DNA from: JANMDU01 sp031375105
GTDB lineage: Bacteria > Pseudomonadota > Gammaproteobacteria > Burkholderiales > Burkholderiaceae_C
DNA: 64,000 bases
NCBI GenBank assembly: GCA_031375105.1
Contig: JANMHJ010000066.1
Coordinates: 1-64,000, forward strand
Direction of reading: 5' to 3'
The notes under the pieces were generated by a model, which had not been told where the DNA came from, ran no database searches, and saw only the letters and a list, made by a program, of their open reading frames with translations. Of the stretch, positions 25,945-34,030 are shown piece after piece. The translations under genes were made by a program, and so were the position numbers. The number at the start of each line of letters is the position of its first letter. Position 1 is the stretch's first letter.

Positions 25945-27183
25945 ATGGGCATTGAAATGATTGAGGTAGCAGAATTCAACCAAGGCACACAGATCAAAGT
26001 GATCGGTGTTGGGGGCGGTGGCGGCAATGCCGTTGAGCACATGATTGCTTGCGGTGTGCAGGGCGTGGAATTCGTCACAGCCAACACCGATGCGCAAGCC
26101 CTCTCGCGCAGCGCTGCGCACAAAACCATTCAACTGGGCACCTCCGGCCTAGGCGCAGGCAGCAAGCCAGACAAAGGCCGCGACAGCGCACAAAGCGCTG
26201 AGGACGATATTCGCAGCGCGATTGATGGCGCACATATGCTTTTCATCACGGCGGGCATGGGTGGCGGCACGGGCACAGGCGCTGCACCGGTGATTGCGCG
26301 GGTTGCGCGTGAAATGGGCATTCTGACCGTTGGCGTGGTGACCAAACCATTTGAGTGGGAAGGCGGTCGCCGAATGAGCAATGCTGACAGTGGCTTGGCC
26401 GAGCTCGAAGCCAATGTAGATTCACTGATTGTGGTACTCAATGAGAAGCTGCTCGATGTGTTGGGCGATGACGTGACGCAAGATGAGGCTTTTGCTCATG
26501 CCAATGATGTGCTGAAAAATGCAGTGGGCGGCATTGCAGAAATCATCAATGTGCCCGGCCATGTGAACGTCGACTTCGAAGACGTGCGCACTGTGATGGG
26601 TGAGCCGGGCAAAGCCATGATGGGCACTGCAGCGGCAAATGGCCCAGATCGCGCTCGCATCGCGGCTGAGCAGGCGGTGGCTTGCCCCTTGCTGGAAGGC
26701 ATTGATTTGTCGGGTGCGAAAGGTGTCTTGGTGCTGATCACAGCGGCTAAAGGCTCGCTCAAATTGAGTGAATCAAAATTAGCAATGAACACGATTCGCG
26801 CTTATGCCTCGCCAGATGCGCATGTGATTTATGGCACCGCCTACGATGATAATCTTGGCGACAACATCCGTGTGACGGTGGTCGCAACCGGGCTTTCGCG
26901 CCAAGGTGCGCGCCGTACTGCGCCTCCGATGCAAGTGGTGCGCACAGGAACAGATGATGCATTCGGGCTGCCCAGCATTCCAACCGTGAGTCAAGTGGTG
27001 GGGCAAAGCCCGATGGCCAGCAATGGCATGGGTTTGGCGCATGGTACAGGCTACAGCGGCGTAGACATTCCTAGCGTCTGGCGCACCAACCGCACCCAGG
27101 CCACAGCCAAGGTGGATGCCTTATCAGCTGGCGGTATGGACGATCTGGAAATCCCTGCTTTTCTACGCAAACAGGCCGATTGA
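25945..27183 (+). CDS. ftsZ: Cell division GTPase FtsZ
   Basis: FtsZ forms the Z-ring. The 412-residue protein has the N-terminal KVIGVGGGGGNAVEHM, the tubulin signature GGGTGTGAAPVIARVA near 108-123, and NVDFEDVRTVM. The variable linker is followed by the C-terminal peptide DDLEIPAFLRKQAD that binds FtsA and ZipA. Its start is supported by the strong ribosome binding site. Confidence 0.98.
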   Translation: MGIEMIEVAEFNQGTQIKVIGVGGGGGNAVEHMIACGVQGVEFVTANTDAQALSRSAAHKTIQLGTSGLGAGSKPDKGRDSAQSAEDDIRSAIDGAHMLFITAGMGGGTGTGAAPVIARVAREMGILTVGVVTKPFEWEGGRRMSNADSGLAELEANVDSLIVVLNEKLLDVLGDDVTQDEAFAHANDVLKNAVGGIAEIINVPGHVNVDFEDVRTVMGEPGKAMMGTAAANGPDRARIAAEQAVACPLLEGIDLSGAKGVLVLITAAKGSLKLSESKLAMNTIRAYASPDAHVIYGTAYDDNLGDNIRVTVVATGLSRQGARRTAPPMQVVRTGTDDAFGLPSIPTVSQVVGQSPMASNGMGLAHGTGYSGVDIPSVWRTNRTQATAKVDALSAGGMDDLEIPAFLRKQAD

Positions 27184-27204
27184 GCTGAAAATAGTTCGGG
27201 TATG

Positions 27205-27246
27205 AGGCGTGGAGGGGAAACTCTCCACGCCTTCATGCTTTTGTCT
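27205..27246 (+). terminator. Rho-independent terminator-like hairpin after ftsZ
   Basis: AGGCGTGGAG (27205-27214) pairs perfectly with CTCCACGCCT (27223-27232) across an 8-base loop, followed by a T-rich stretch (CTTTTGT). It would separate ftsZ from lpxC, at least partly. Confidence 0.65.
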
Positions 27247-27260
27247 ACTAAAATTGAATC

Positions 27261-28193
27261 GTGTTGTTACAAAGAACCATCAAATCGCTCGTCAAAGCCG
27301 TCGGCGTGGGCGTGCACAGTGGCCAGCGTGTGGAGTTGACCTTAAGGCCAGCCGCTGCTGACACGGGCATCGTCTTTCGCCGGGTGGATTTGGCTGAGCC
27401 AGTGGACATCCCCGTGAGCAGTGTGTCTGTGACCGATACGCGCATGGCCACCAGTATCAGTGCGCCCGGCCAGACCAGCGCGCGCGTGCAGACGATAGAG
27501 CATTTGCTGTCGGCTTGCTCAGGTCTGGGGATCGACAATCTTTATATTGATATCACCGCCGAGGAAGTGCCTATCCTGGATGGTTCATCATCTTCATTTG
27601 TGTTCCTGCTTCAAAGCGCGGGCATCGTGACGCAAAATTCCCCGAAGCGTTTTGTACGCGTTTTGGAAACTGTAGAAATTCGCCAAGGCGAAGGCGAGCA
27701 GCTCAAATGGGCAAGGCTTTCCCCCTTTGAGGGTTTCAAGCTGGGCTTTGAGATTGAGTTTGGTCACCCTGCTGTGGATGCAACGGGACAGGTGGTGGAG
27801 TTTGATCTATCGACTGGCAACTATGCCCGTGACATTGCACGTGCGCGCACCTTTGGCTTTACCAAAGATGTTGAAACCCTGCGCTCAAAAGGACTGGGTT
27901 TGGGAGGTGGTTTAGACAACGCCATTGTGATGGACGACTACAAGGTGCTCAACAGTGGTGGTCTGCGCTATGACGATGAATTCGTGAAGCATAAAATCTT
28001 GGATGCCATGGGCGATTTGTATTGTTTAGGCAAGCCCTTGCTGGCTGCTTATTCTGCTTTTCGCTCGGGCCATGCATTGAATAATTTGTTGCTACGCGAG
28101 CTGCTGTCTCGGCCCAGTGCGTTTGAGGTGGTCAGCTTTGACGATGAGCAGCGTGCGCCCAGCGGTTTTGCTCGTATGCTTCCTGCTTGGTGA
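27261..28193 (+). CDS. lpxC: UDP-3-O-acyl-GlcNAc deacetylase LpxC
   Basis: LpxC catalyses the committed step of lipid A synthesis. The 310-residue protein begins LLQRTIKSLVKAVGVGVHSG. The zinc site is visible as EHLLSA (about 77-82) and KHKILDAMGD (about 237-246), and the active-site loop as SFGFTKDVE-like TFGFTKDVETL. The start is GTG. lpxC closes the dcw cluster, as is usual in proteobacteria. Confidence 0.96.
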   Translation: MLLQRTIKSLVKAVGVGVHSGQRVELTLRPAAADTGIVFRRVDLAEPVDIPVSSVSVTDTRMATSISAPGQTSARVQTIEHLLSACSGLGIDNLYIDITAEEVPILDGSSSSFVFLLQSAGIVTQNSPKRFVRVLETVEIRQGEGEQLKWARLSPFEGFKLGFEIEFGHPAVDATGQVVEFDLSTGNYARDIARARTFGFTKDVETLRSKGLGLGGGLDNAIVMDDYKVLNSGGLRYDDEFVKHKILDAMGDLYCLGKPLLAAYSAFRSGHALNNLLLRELLSRPSAFEVVSFDDEQRAPSGFARMLPAW

Positions 28194-30058
28194 AAAGCGA
28201 GCGCAACGTGGCAGAACCTCTCCCAAAGACAGGCTTTTCCCCTGGTAAAACCACTGTTGCGCAAGCGCGATTGATTCTTCAAGATCCGACCGCCTTTGAT
28301 CAAGCAAGCCAACCCGCTTTGCGCAGCAGTATGGAGTTGGTGATCGAGCCTGCTTCCAGCATGGAGCGCGAGAAAGCACGCGAGCTCTGGGAGAGCATGA
28401 GTTTGGAGCCCGAGGTAGCGCAGGAGCGGCAAACGGAGCGCAAACGTTTGCTCGCCCGCGCAGACACTTTGGCGCGTGAGTCCGCTGCTGCTCAAGCCGA
28501 GGCGCTTGCGCTACAGGCGCAATTAGCCAAAGCCCGCGATGATCGGCTCAAACACCCGGTGGTCTATGCCGGAGTGTTGGGAATATTCGGGCTGGGCGCT
28601 TTGTGGCTTTTGGAGCGGCGCAAACGGATGCAACTGCAAGAGCGCGAGCTAGAAATCCAAGCGCAGCAAACGCCTGAGCTGATGTCGGAAGAGCCGCAAT
28701 CCTATTTGCATGAACCAGACGCGGCGTTTTCTATCGAAGATTCCCCAGATCTGGCCACTGATTTCGCGACAGACCTGCCAGGCTTACCCGAATCTAAGCA
28801 GCCAGCAAAGGCAACTGCTCCTGTAGCGCCTGGCGTGATTCAACAGCCTGAATCGCCGGTGACCACCTCGCCATTGCCAGTGGCTGCACAGGCACTCCCC
28901 CCGCCATGGGCGCAGCCGCATAAGAAGGCATCAACGAGCTTACCCACAGAGGAAGAGTTGGTCGCGCTATCTTGGCAAGCACAGGATCGTAGTTTGCTGG
29001 CTGTGTCTAAGCGCGTACTGGGTAATTTGTTACGCCGCCGTTCTAAAAAAGAGGCTGTAGCTTCGTCGCATTTGTCCACGCAAGCTGCGCATTTATCGAG
29101 CATCAGCGCGGTTGATCAATCGACCTTGCTGCACGCCGATAGTGCAGATGATGCCACGCAGATGCTCTACGACGAAGAGGCGCAGCAGGCGTTTGAGCAA
29201 GAGCTGCTGGCACAGCAACTCCACGCGGGGCAGACATTGGCCTACGATCCCGACCAAGCCAATATTGATTTGTTGTCCCAGATGCGCATCACGCCGCAGC
29301 GCGGCGAAAGTGCCATGGAGCATTTGCTGGAGCTGCGCACCGCTGTCAATGGTCTGTGCGTACTCGGCAGGCCCGAGGGCGCAGCACGTTTGCTCGAAGA
29401 TCATGTAGCGGCTGACCCCAGCACATGTGCTTGGGCTTATTTGGAATACATGAATCTTTGCGAGCAGATGTCTCTGCGCGACGATTTTGAGTCGATGCGC
29501 AAGCGCTACCGTCAGCAATTTAGCCGTATGGCACCGTATTGGCATGAGCCCAATTCCAATGTGCTTGGGCTAGATGGCTATTCGCGTGCAGCGAGTGAGT
29601 TATGTAGCGCTTGGGCTCAAGGAAGCACGCACGCTTACAGCACCTTGTCTTCTTGGCTGGCAGGCCCCTTGCTCGGGCGCAAGCTGGTTCAACTGCCGGC
29701 ATACCATGATCTCTTTGATTTGTATGAGATGTTGGAGTTCATGGATATACAAGACGCCGCTGAGGCCGCCAACAGCGCATCTTCGCTCTTGCGAAGCTCG
29801 ACACTGCATGCCGCTGGGCAGGGCATCAACGCGTCACATATGTTCAATGAAGCAGAGCAGGATTTCGTGCCCACAGTCAGCCTGCTTGATCTGGACTATG
29901 AGTTCTCCAGCGATGTCACGCTGGAGGAGCGTGATGTTGAACAGGCTGAAAAAGCAGTGACTGCGGTCAAGACGGGTAATTTTTCTGTGGATTTCAATGT
30001 GGCAGGCACGCAGCTCGGTAGCCTGCCCTCTATGCCAGCTGAGCTGGATAAAAAGTAG
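28187..30058 (+). CDS. Unknown single-pass membrane protein with coiled coil
   Basis: The family is not recognised. The protein has about 623 residues: a predicted coiled coil at about 60-120 (Glu/Arg/Ala-rich), a transmembrane segment at 124-142 (PVVYAGVLGIFGLGALWLL) followed by basic RRKR, a long acidic, Pro/Ala/Gln-rich linker, and a C-terminal globular part with a helical-repeat look (EHLLELRTAVNGLCVLGRPEGAARLLEDHVAADP). This layout recalls FimV/HubP-type polar proteins, but no LysM domain is seen. The start may be TTG 28187, GTG 28190 or GTG 28208; the first two overlap the lpxC stop, so translation is probably coupled. Confidence 0.6.
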   Translation: MVKSERNVAEPLPKTGFSPGKTTVAQARLILQDPTAFDQASQPALRSSMELVIEPASSMEREKARELWESMSLEPEVAQERQTERKRLLARADTLARESAAAQAEALALQAQLAKARDDRLKHPVVYAGVLGIFGLGALWLLERRKRMQLQERELEIQAQQTPELMSEEPQSYLHEPDAAFSIEDSPDLATDFATDLPGLPESKQPAKATAPVAPGVIQQPESPVTTSPLPVAAQALPPPWAQPHKKASTSLPTEEELVALSWQAQDRSLLAVSKRVLGNLLRRRSKKEAVASSHLSTQAAHLSSISAVDQSTLLHADSADDATQMLYDEEAQQAFEQELLAQQLHAGQTLAYDPDQANIDLLSQMRITPQRGESAMEHLLELRTAVNGLCVLGRPEGAARLLEDHVAADPSTCAWAYLEYMNLCEQMSLRDDFESMRKRYRQQFSRMAPYWHEPNSNVLGLDGYSRAASELCSAWAQGSTHAYSTLSSWLAGPLLGRKLVQLPAYHDLFDLYEMLEFMDIQDAAEAANSASSLLRSSTLHAAGQGINASHMFNEAEQDFVPTVSLLDLDYEFSSDVTLEERDVEQAEKAVTAVKTGNFSVDFNVAGTQLGSLPSMPAELDKK

Positions 30059-30063
30059 GTCGT

Positions 30064-32115
30064 ATGTACGTTTTGTTTGAAGAGGGCGGCAAATTTCTCG
30101 CTGCCCGTGTGTTGTCGCAAGCGGAAAGCAGCCTGCAAGCTGAGATGGATTCAGGCAAGCGCGTCAAGCTCAAGTCGGCTCAGGTGCTGTTGCAATTTGA
30201 AAAACCCACGCCAGCTGCCTTGCTCCAAGAATCTGCCGCCTTGGCTGCCACGATGGACGTGAACTTGGCTTGGGAATGTGCAAGTGACGAGGAATTTGGC
30301 TTTGCCGATGTGGCGCGTGATTATTTCAGCGCACAGGCAAGCATGGTGGAGCAAGCTGCCAGCTTGATGTGTCTGTTTCAGGCGCCGCATTATTTTCGCC
30401 GTGCAGGCAAGGGGCGATTCAAAAAAGCCAGTGCAGAGATCGTGCAGCAGGCATTGGCTGCAATTGAAAAGAAAAAGCAGATCGCTGCGCAAATCGCTGA
30501 ATGGGCCCAAGCGCTCTCAGTCAGCCAATGCCCTGCGCCGATTCGCTCGCAGCTTTACAAAATTCTCTTCAAACCTGATAAAAATGCGCCCGAATACAAA
30601 GCTGTAGTTGAAGCCTCACGCAGCACACACACCGCACCCTTGGCTTTGCTCAAGAAAGCAGGAGCGATTGGGTCAGCCTATGAATTTCATTGGCAGCGTT
30701 TTGCGTTTGAGTTCTTCCCCAAAGGCACAGGTTTTGCAGATCTGCAAGCACCTGCGATTGCCGATGAGTTGCCGTTGGCTGATGTGCAGGCCTTCTCGAT
30801 TGACGACAGCCAAACCACTGAAATTGACGACGCATTGAGCGTCACGGGTCTCGGCTCTGGGCAGGTCACGCTGGGCATTCATATTGCCGCACCTGCTCTC
30901 GCTTTCCTGCCGGGCAGCGCTTTGGACAAAGTAGCCCGAGAGCGCTTGTCTACAGTGTATATGCCTGGACACAAACTCACCATGCTGCCTGATGCCGTGG
31001 TACAGCATTACACATTGGCAGAAGGCAAAGACTGCCCGGCACTGTCGCTGTATGTGCGTATCAATGAAGCCACGATGGCGATTGAAAGTAGCGAAACGCG
31101 GCTAGAACGCGTGCCGATTTCGCACAATTTGCGGCACGATCAGTTGGACCATATCGTCAGTGAAGCGTGGCTATTGGGATCTGCATCTGACGCCGAAATT
31201 ATAAGCAAAAATAGCCCTTCCCCCTTATATAATATGCATAGTTCGCTATCATTTTTATATCGCCTCGCGAATCAACTCAAGGCCCAGCGCGAGCAGGTGC
31301 GTGGTAAGCCGGAGATATTCAACCGGCCCGATTACAACTTCCGCGTGGCCGTCCAAGGCGACTCGCCTGTGGGCGATGAGCCGGTAGACATCACGGTGCG
31401 CAGACGGGGTGCACCGCTGGATTTGATCGTGGCCGAATGCATGATTTTGGCCAACAGCACTTGGGGGCAATGGCTCGCCCAATTTAATGTGCCTGGAATT
31501 TACCGCTCGCAGGCCAGCCTCGCCCCGGGCGTGAAGGTGCGCATGGGCACGAAAGCGCAGCCGCATGCAGGCATTGGCGTGAAGAGCTATGCCTGGAGCA
31601 CCTCGCCGCTGCGCAGGTATGTGGATTTGGTGAACCAATGGCAATTGATCGCATGTGTACGCAACGGCAACACTGCTGCACTGGTCGCGCCCTTCAAGCC
31701 TAAAGATGCTGAGTTGTTTGGTATTGTGAGCGGCTTTGATGCGGCCTACACTGCTTACAACGCTTTCCAAAACGGCATGGAGCGATATTGGACGATGCGC
31801 TACGTGCAGCAGCGCGGCATCACGGAGTTGGTGGCCACTGTCATGAAAGATGGCTTGGTGCGTGCCGAAGAGATTCCGCTTGTGCTCCAAGTGGCGGGCA
31901 TAGCCAGCCTGCCACGCGGCGCGCGTGTGAAAGTACGGCTGGGGGAGATGGATTTATTGATGCTCGAAGTCAGTGGCAGCTTGGTGGAGCGCTTGGATGT
32001 GGCTGCGCCGGACGTGTCAGTTGAGGAGGAAGATGACGAACCGACCGTCAGCGTTCATCTGGCGATGGATGTGAACGAAGAAAATACCGAGAAATCGCCA
32101 GATACCCCCGCTTGA
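30064..32115 (+). CDS. RNase II/RNR-family 3'-5' exoribonuclease
   Basis: The protein has 683 residues. The RNB catalytic domain begins near 243 with FSIDDSQTTEIDDALSV, which has the Asp cluster binding the two catalytic metals. STVYMPGHKLTMLPD and the late SPLRRYVDLVNQWQL are further RNB landmarks, and an S1-like part follows (GARVKVRLGEMDLLMLEV). Such enzymes degrade mRNA 3'-5'. A palindromic repeat codes for residues about 378-399 within the RNB domain, with no frame disturbance. Confidence 0.93.
   Translation: MYVLFEEGGKFLAARVLSQAESSLQAEMDSGKRVKLKSAQVLLQFEKPTPAALLQESAALAATMDVNLAWECASDEEFGFADVARDYFSAQASMVEQAASLMCLFQAPHYFRRAGKGRFKKASAEIVQQALAAIEKKKQIAAQIAEWAQALSVSQCPAPIRSQLYKILFKPDKNAPEYKAVVEASRSTHTAPLALLKKAGAIGSAYEFHWQRFAFEFFPKGTGFADLQAPAIADELPLADVQAFSIDDSQTTEIDDALSVTGLGSGQVTLGIHIAAPALAFLPGSALDKVARERLSTVYMPGHKLTMLPDAVVQHYTLAEGKDCPALSLYVRINEATMAIESSETRLERVPISHNLRHDQLDHIVSEAWLLGSASDAEIISKNSPSPLYNMHSSLSFLYRLANQLKAQREQVRGKPEIFNRPDYNFRVAVQGDSPVGDEPVDITVRRRGAPLDLIVAECMILANSTWGQWLAQFNVPGIYRSQASLAPGVKVRMGTKAQPHAGIGVKSYAWSTSPLRRYVDLVNQWQLIACVRNGNTAALVAPFKPKDAELFGIVSGFDAAYTAYNAFQNGMERYWTMRYVQQRGITELVATVMKDGLVRAEEIPLVLQVAGIASLPRGARVKVRLGEMDLLMLEVSGSLVERLDVAAPDVSVEEEDDEPTVSVHLAMDVNEENTEKSPDTPA
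31197..31260 (-). repeat. Palindromic repeat, copy R6, inside the RNase II-like gene
   Basis: On the minus strand: head TATAAAAATGATAGC, then GAACTATGCATATTATATAA, a GGG...GGGCTATTTTTG part and an AT-rich tail. Translated antisense as KNSPSPLYNMHSSLSFLY. Its AT content stands out sharply from the surrounding gene. Confidence 0.78.
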
Positions 32116-32148
32116 TAAAGCCTTCAATGCTATAGATAATATAGTGAC

Positions 32149-33006
32149 ATGAAATTCTTCCGCGACATGAGCACTTTGGGCATCGCCTTGACGATCTCTT
32201 TGATCGTGCATGCGGGCTTGCTCACGGTGCGTTTTGTTGATCCTGAGCGTTTCAACCGGGTGTTTCAAGACACGCCTTTGGAAGTGATTTTGGTCAATGC
32301 CAAGTCGAATGAAAAGCCTGATCTGGCCAAAGCAATTGCGCAGGCTTCGCTGGCCGGTGGCGGCGATTTGGAGGCGGGCCGCGCCACCACGCCCTTGCCC
32401 TTGTCTGCGCTCACCACCATGGGCGATGCCAACGAAGACATGCAGCGCAAGCTTGAATCGATGCAAGAGCAGCAGATGCTGATGCTGGCCAGCATCAAAA
32501 GCCAACTGGCTGCGATGCCCCCGCCTGATCCGAAGCTGTCTTCGCAAAGCGCAGAAGCTCAGGCGCAAGAGCAGCGCAGAAAACAGCTTTTGCAACTGCT
32601 CGCAGAGATTGAAAAACGCATCAACGAGCAAAATGCACGCCCTAAAAAGCGCTATATCAGCCCGGCCACGCGCGAAGAGGTGTATGCGATTTATTACGAC
32701 ACGCTGCGCCGAAAGATTGAAGACCGGGGCACGCAGAATTTCCCTGAAGCGGCAGGTAACAAGCTCTACGGCGAATTGACCATGATCGTCACCATCAACC
32801 ACGACGGCCGCGTACTCGACACGGAGGTGATTGAGACTTCTGGCATCACCGCGCTGGATCGTCGCGCACAAACCATTGCCAAAAGCGCTGGTCCGTTTGG
32901 AAAATTCTCCGACGAAATGCGCCGTCGTGCAGACCAGATTGTCGTCGTCTCTCGCTTCAAGTTCACGCGGGACGAGACGCTGGAAACCAAGCTGACATCG
33001 CGTTGA
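32149..33006 (+). CDS. TonB-family energy transducer
   Basis: The protein has 285 residues, an N-terminal membrane anchor at about 9-25 (LGIALTISLIVHAGLLT, with the His of TonB-type anchors), a Gln/Glu-rich helical linker instead of the usual Pro-rich one, and a C-terminal TonB domain (YGELTMIVTINHDGRVLDTEVIETSG). It should couple the proton motive force of ExbBD to an outer membrane process. No exbBD or receptor gene is nearby. It sits between the RNase II gene and mtgA. Confidence 0.85.
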   Translation: MKFFRDMSTLGIALTISLIVHAGLLTVRFVDPERFNRVFQDTPLEVILVNAKSNEKPDLAKAIAQASLAGGGDLEAGRATTPLPLSALTTMGDANEDMQRKLESMQEQQMLMLASIKSQLAAMPPPDPKLSSQSAEAQAQEQRRKQLLQLLAEIEKRINEQNARPKKRYISPATREEVYAIYYDTLRRKIEDRGTQNFPEAAGNKLYGELTMIVTINHDGRVLDTEVIETSGITALDRRAQTIAKSAGPFGKFSDEMRRRADQIVVVSRFKFTRDETLETKLTSR

Positions 33007-33008
33007 TC

Positions 33009-33743
33009 ATGTTGCGAATCTTGTGGAGATGGTTGGCGCTGGTGTTGCTTGCAGGCTTGGCATTGCAATTATTTTTCGTCTTGCGCGTGGTGAGTATGCG
33101 TTGGATCGATCCGCAATCGACTGCGTTTGAGCGCTCGGAAATCTGGCAGTTGGTATCGCAATCTGAGAAGCCGTTTGTCTGGAAGCAGCAATGGCTGCCA
33201 TATGCTCAAATCTCCGACAACATGAAGCGCGCGGTGATTGCCAGTGAAGATGGTGATTTTGCGTACCACGATGGCGTGGAGTGGGATGCGATTGAAAAAG
33301 CTTGGCAGCGTAATACGCGGGCCGAGCAGCAAGCGGTCAAGCGCAGCCAGCGCACAGGCAAGGTGATTCCGCCGAAAATAGTGGGCGGTTCGACGATCAC
33401 GCAGCAATTGGCAAAGAATCTGTTTCTCTCGGGCGAGCGCACGTTTCTGCGCAAGGGGCAAGAGTTTGTGATCACCTTTGCTCTTGAGACGTTTCTTCCC
33501 AAGGAGCGGATTCTTGAGATTTACTTGAACAGCGTGGAGCTGGGCACGGGTGTGTTTGGTGTGGAGGCAGCGGCTCAGCATTACTTTCGCAAGAGCGCTG
33601 CACGTTTGTCTGCGTATGAAGCGGCGCGGCTGGCGGTGATGTTGCCAAGGCCTAAGTTTTTCGAGAAGGTGCCCAATTCTGCTTATCTGTCTTCGCGGGC
33701 TCAGACGATTGCGGCGCGGATGGGAGATGCGGAGTTGCCTTGA
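33009..33743 (+). CDS. mtgA: Monofunctional peptidoglycan transglycosylase MtgA
   Basis: MtgA polymerises lipid II into glycan strands. From ATG 33009 it has 244 residues, a transmembrane helix at about 6-26, and the GT51 motifs ASEDGDFAYHDGVEWDAIEKA (catalytic Glu), GGSTITQQLAKNLFLSGERT and KERILEIYLNSVELG in order. A TTG two codons earlier (33003) overlaps the tonB-like stop; the ATG is preferred. In several relatives I recall aroE next to mtgA; it is not here. Confidence 0.95.
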   Translation: MLRILWRWLALVLLAGLALQLFFVLRVVSMRWIDPQSTAFERSEIWQLVSQSEKPFVWKQQWLPYAQISDNMKRAVIASEDGDFAYHDGVEWDAIEKAWQRNTRAEQQAVKRSQRTGKVIPPKIVGGSTITQQLAKNLFLSGERTFLRKGQEFVITFALETFLPKERILEIYLNSVELGTGVFGVEAAAQHYFRKSAARLSAYEAARLAVMLPRPKFFEKVPNSAYLSSRAQTIAARMGDAELP

Positions 33744-33761
33744 CGCTTGGTGCACAGGGCT

Positions 33762-33881
33762 CAAGCTAGCCGCCTGCGCTTTGGGCATCCCACTTCGCTC
33801 ATGTCCCCCGCGCTGGCCTTCGGCTGGCGCTCCTCCTTTACTTCGCTGCGTGAGATACCCAAATCACAGGCGGCTAGCTTG
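33762..33881. repeat. Structured intergenic element E1 (convergent gap)
   Basis: A perfect 15-base inverted repeat (CAAGCTAGCCGCCTG at 33762-33776 and its complement at 33867-33881) encloses a second stem (TTTGGG / CCCAAA) and a central GC hairpin with a TTCG loop (GCGCTGGCC-TTCG-GGCTGGCGC-like). The unpaired parts CTTCGCTCATGTCCCCCGC and CTCCTCCTTTACTTCGCTGC recur in element E2. It lies between the converging mtgA and crtC-like genes and may act as a bidirectional terminator. Confidence 0.75.
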
Positions 33882-33966
33882 GACAAGTTGTTGGCACGCA
33901 ATCAAGGCTTGGGATAGTTGCAGTAGGCGAGCCAAGTGCAGTTGCAGCCGCTCTATCCAGTAAGAA

Positions 33967-34030
33967 ATTTATAGAGAAACAAGCATTTACCCGTTATAGA
34001 ATATGTGCAGCATGCTATCAAATTGATAGT
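33967..34030 (-). repeat. Palindromic repeat, copy R7, at the end of the CrtC-like gene
   Basis: On the minus strand: head ACTATCAATTTGATAGC, then ATGCTGCACATATTCTATAA, CGGGTAAATGCTTGTTT and an AT-rich tail. The TGA inside the head (34018-34020) is the stop codon of the CrtC-like gene, so the insertion may have truncated it. Confidence 0.78.

Noticed and set aside
24970..26133. Long open frame on the minus strand over ftsA and the ftsZ start
   Set aside because: It is antisense to a certain gene, rich in His, Arg and Cys, and lacks any recognisable domain. It reflects codon bias of ftsA.
32129..32145. Short head-like palindrome ACTATATTATCTATAGC (minus strand) between the RNase II and tonB-like genes
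   Set aside because: Only the head is present; it could be a relic or chance in AT-rich DNA.
33003..33743. Loss of aroE next to mtgA as a biologically meaningful deletion
   Set aside because: aroE is not needed at this place and may be elsewhere in the genome; one window cannot show loss.
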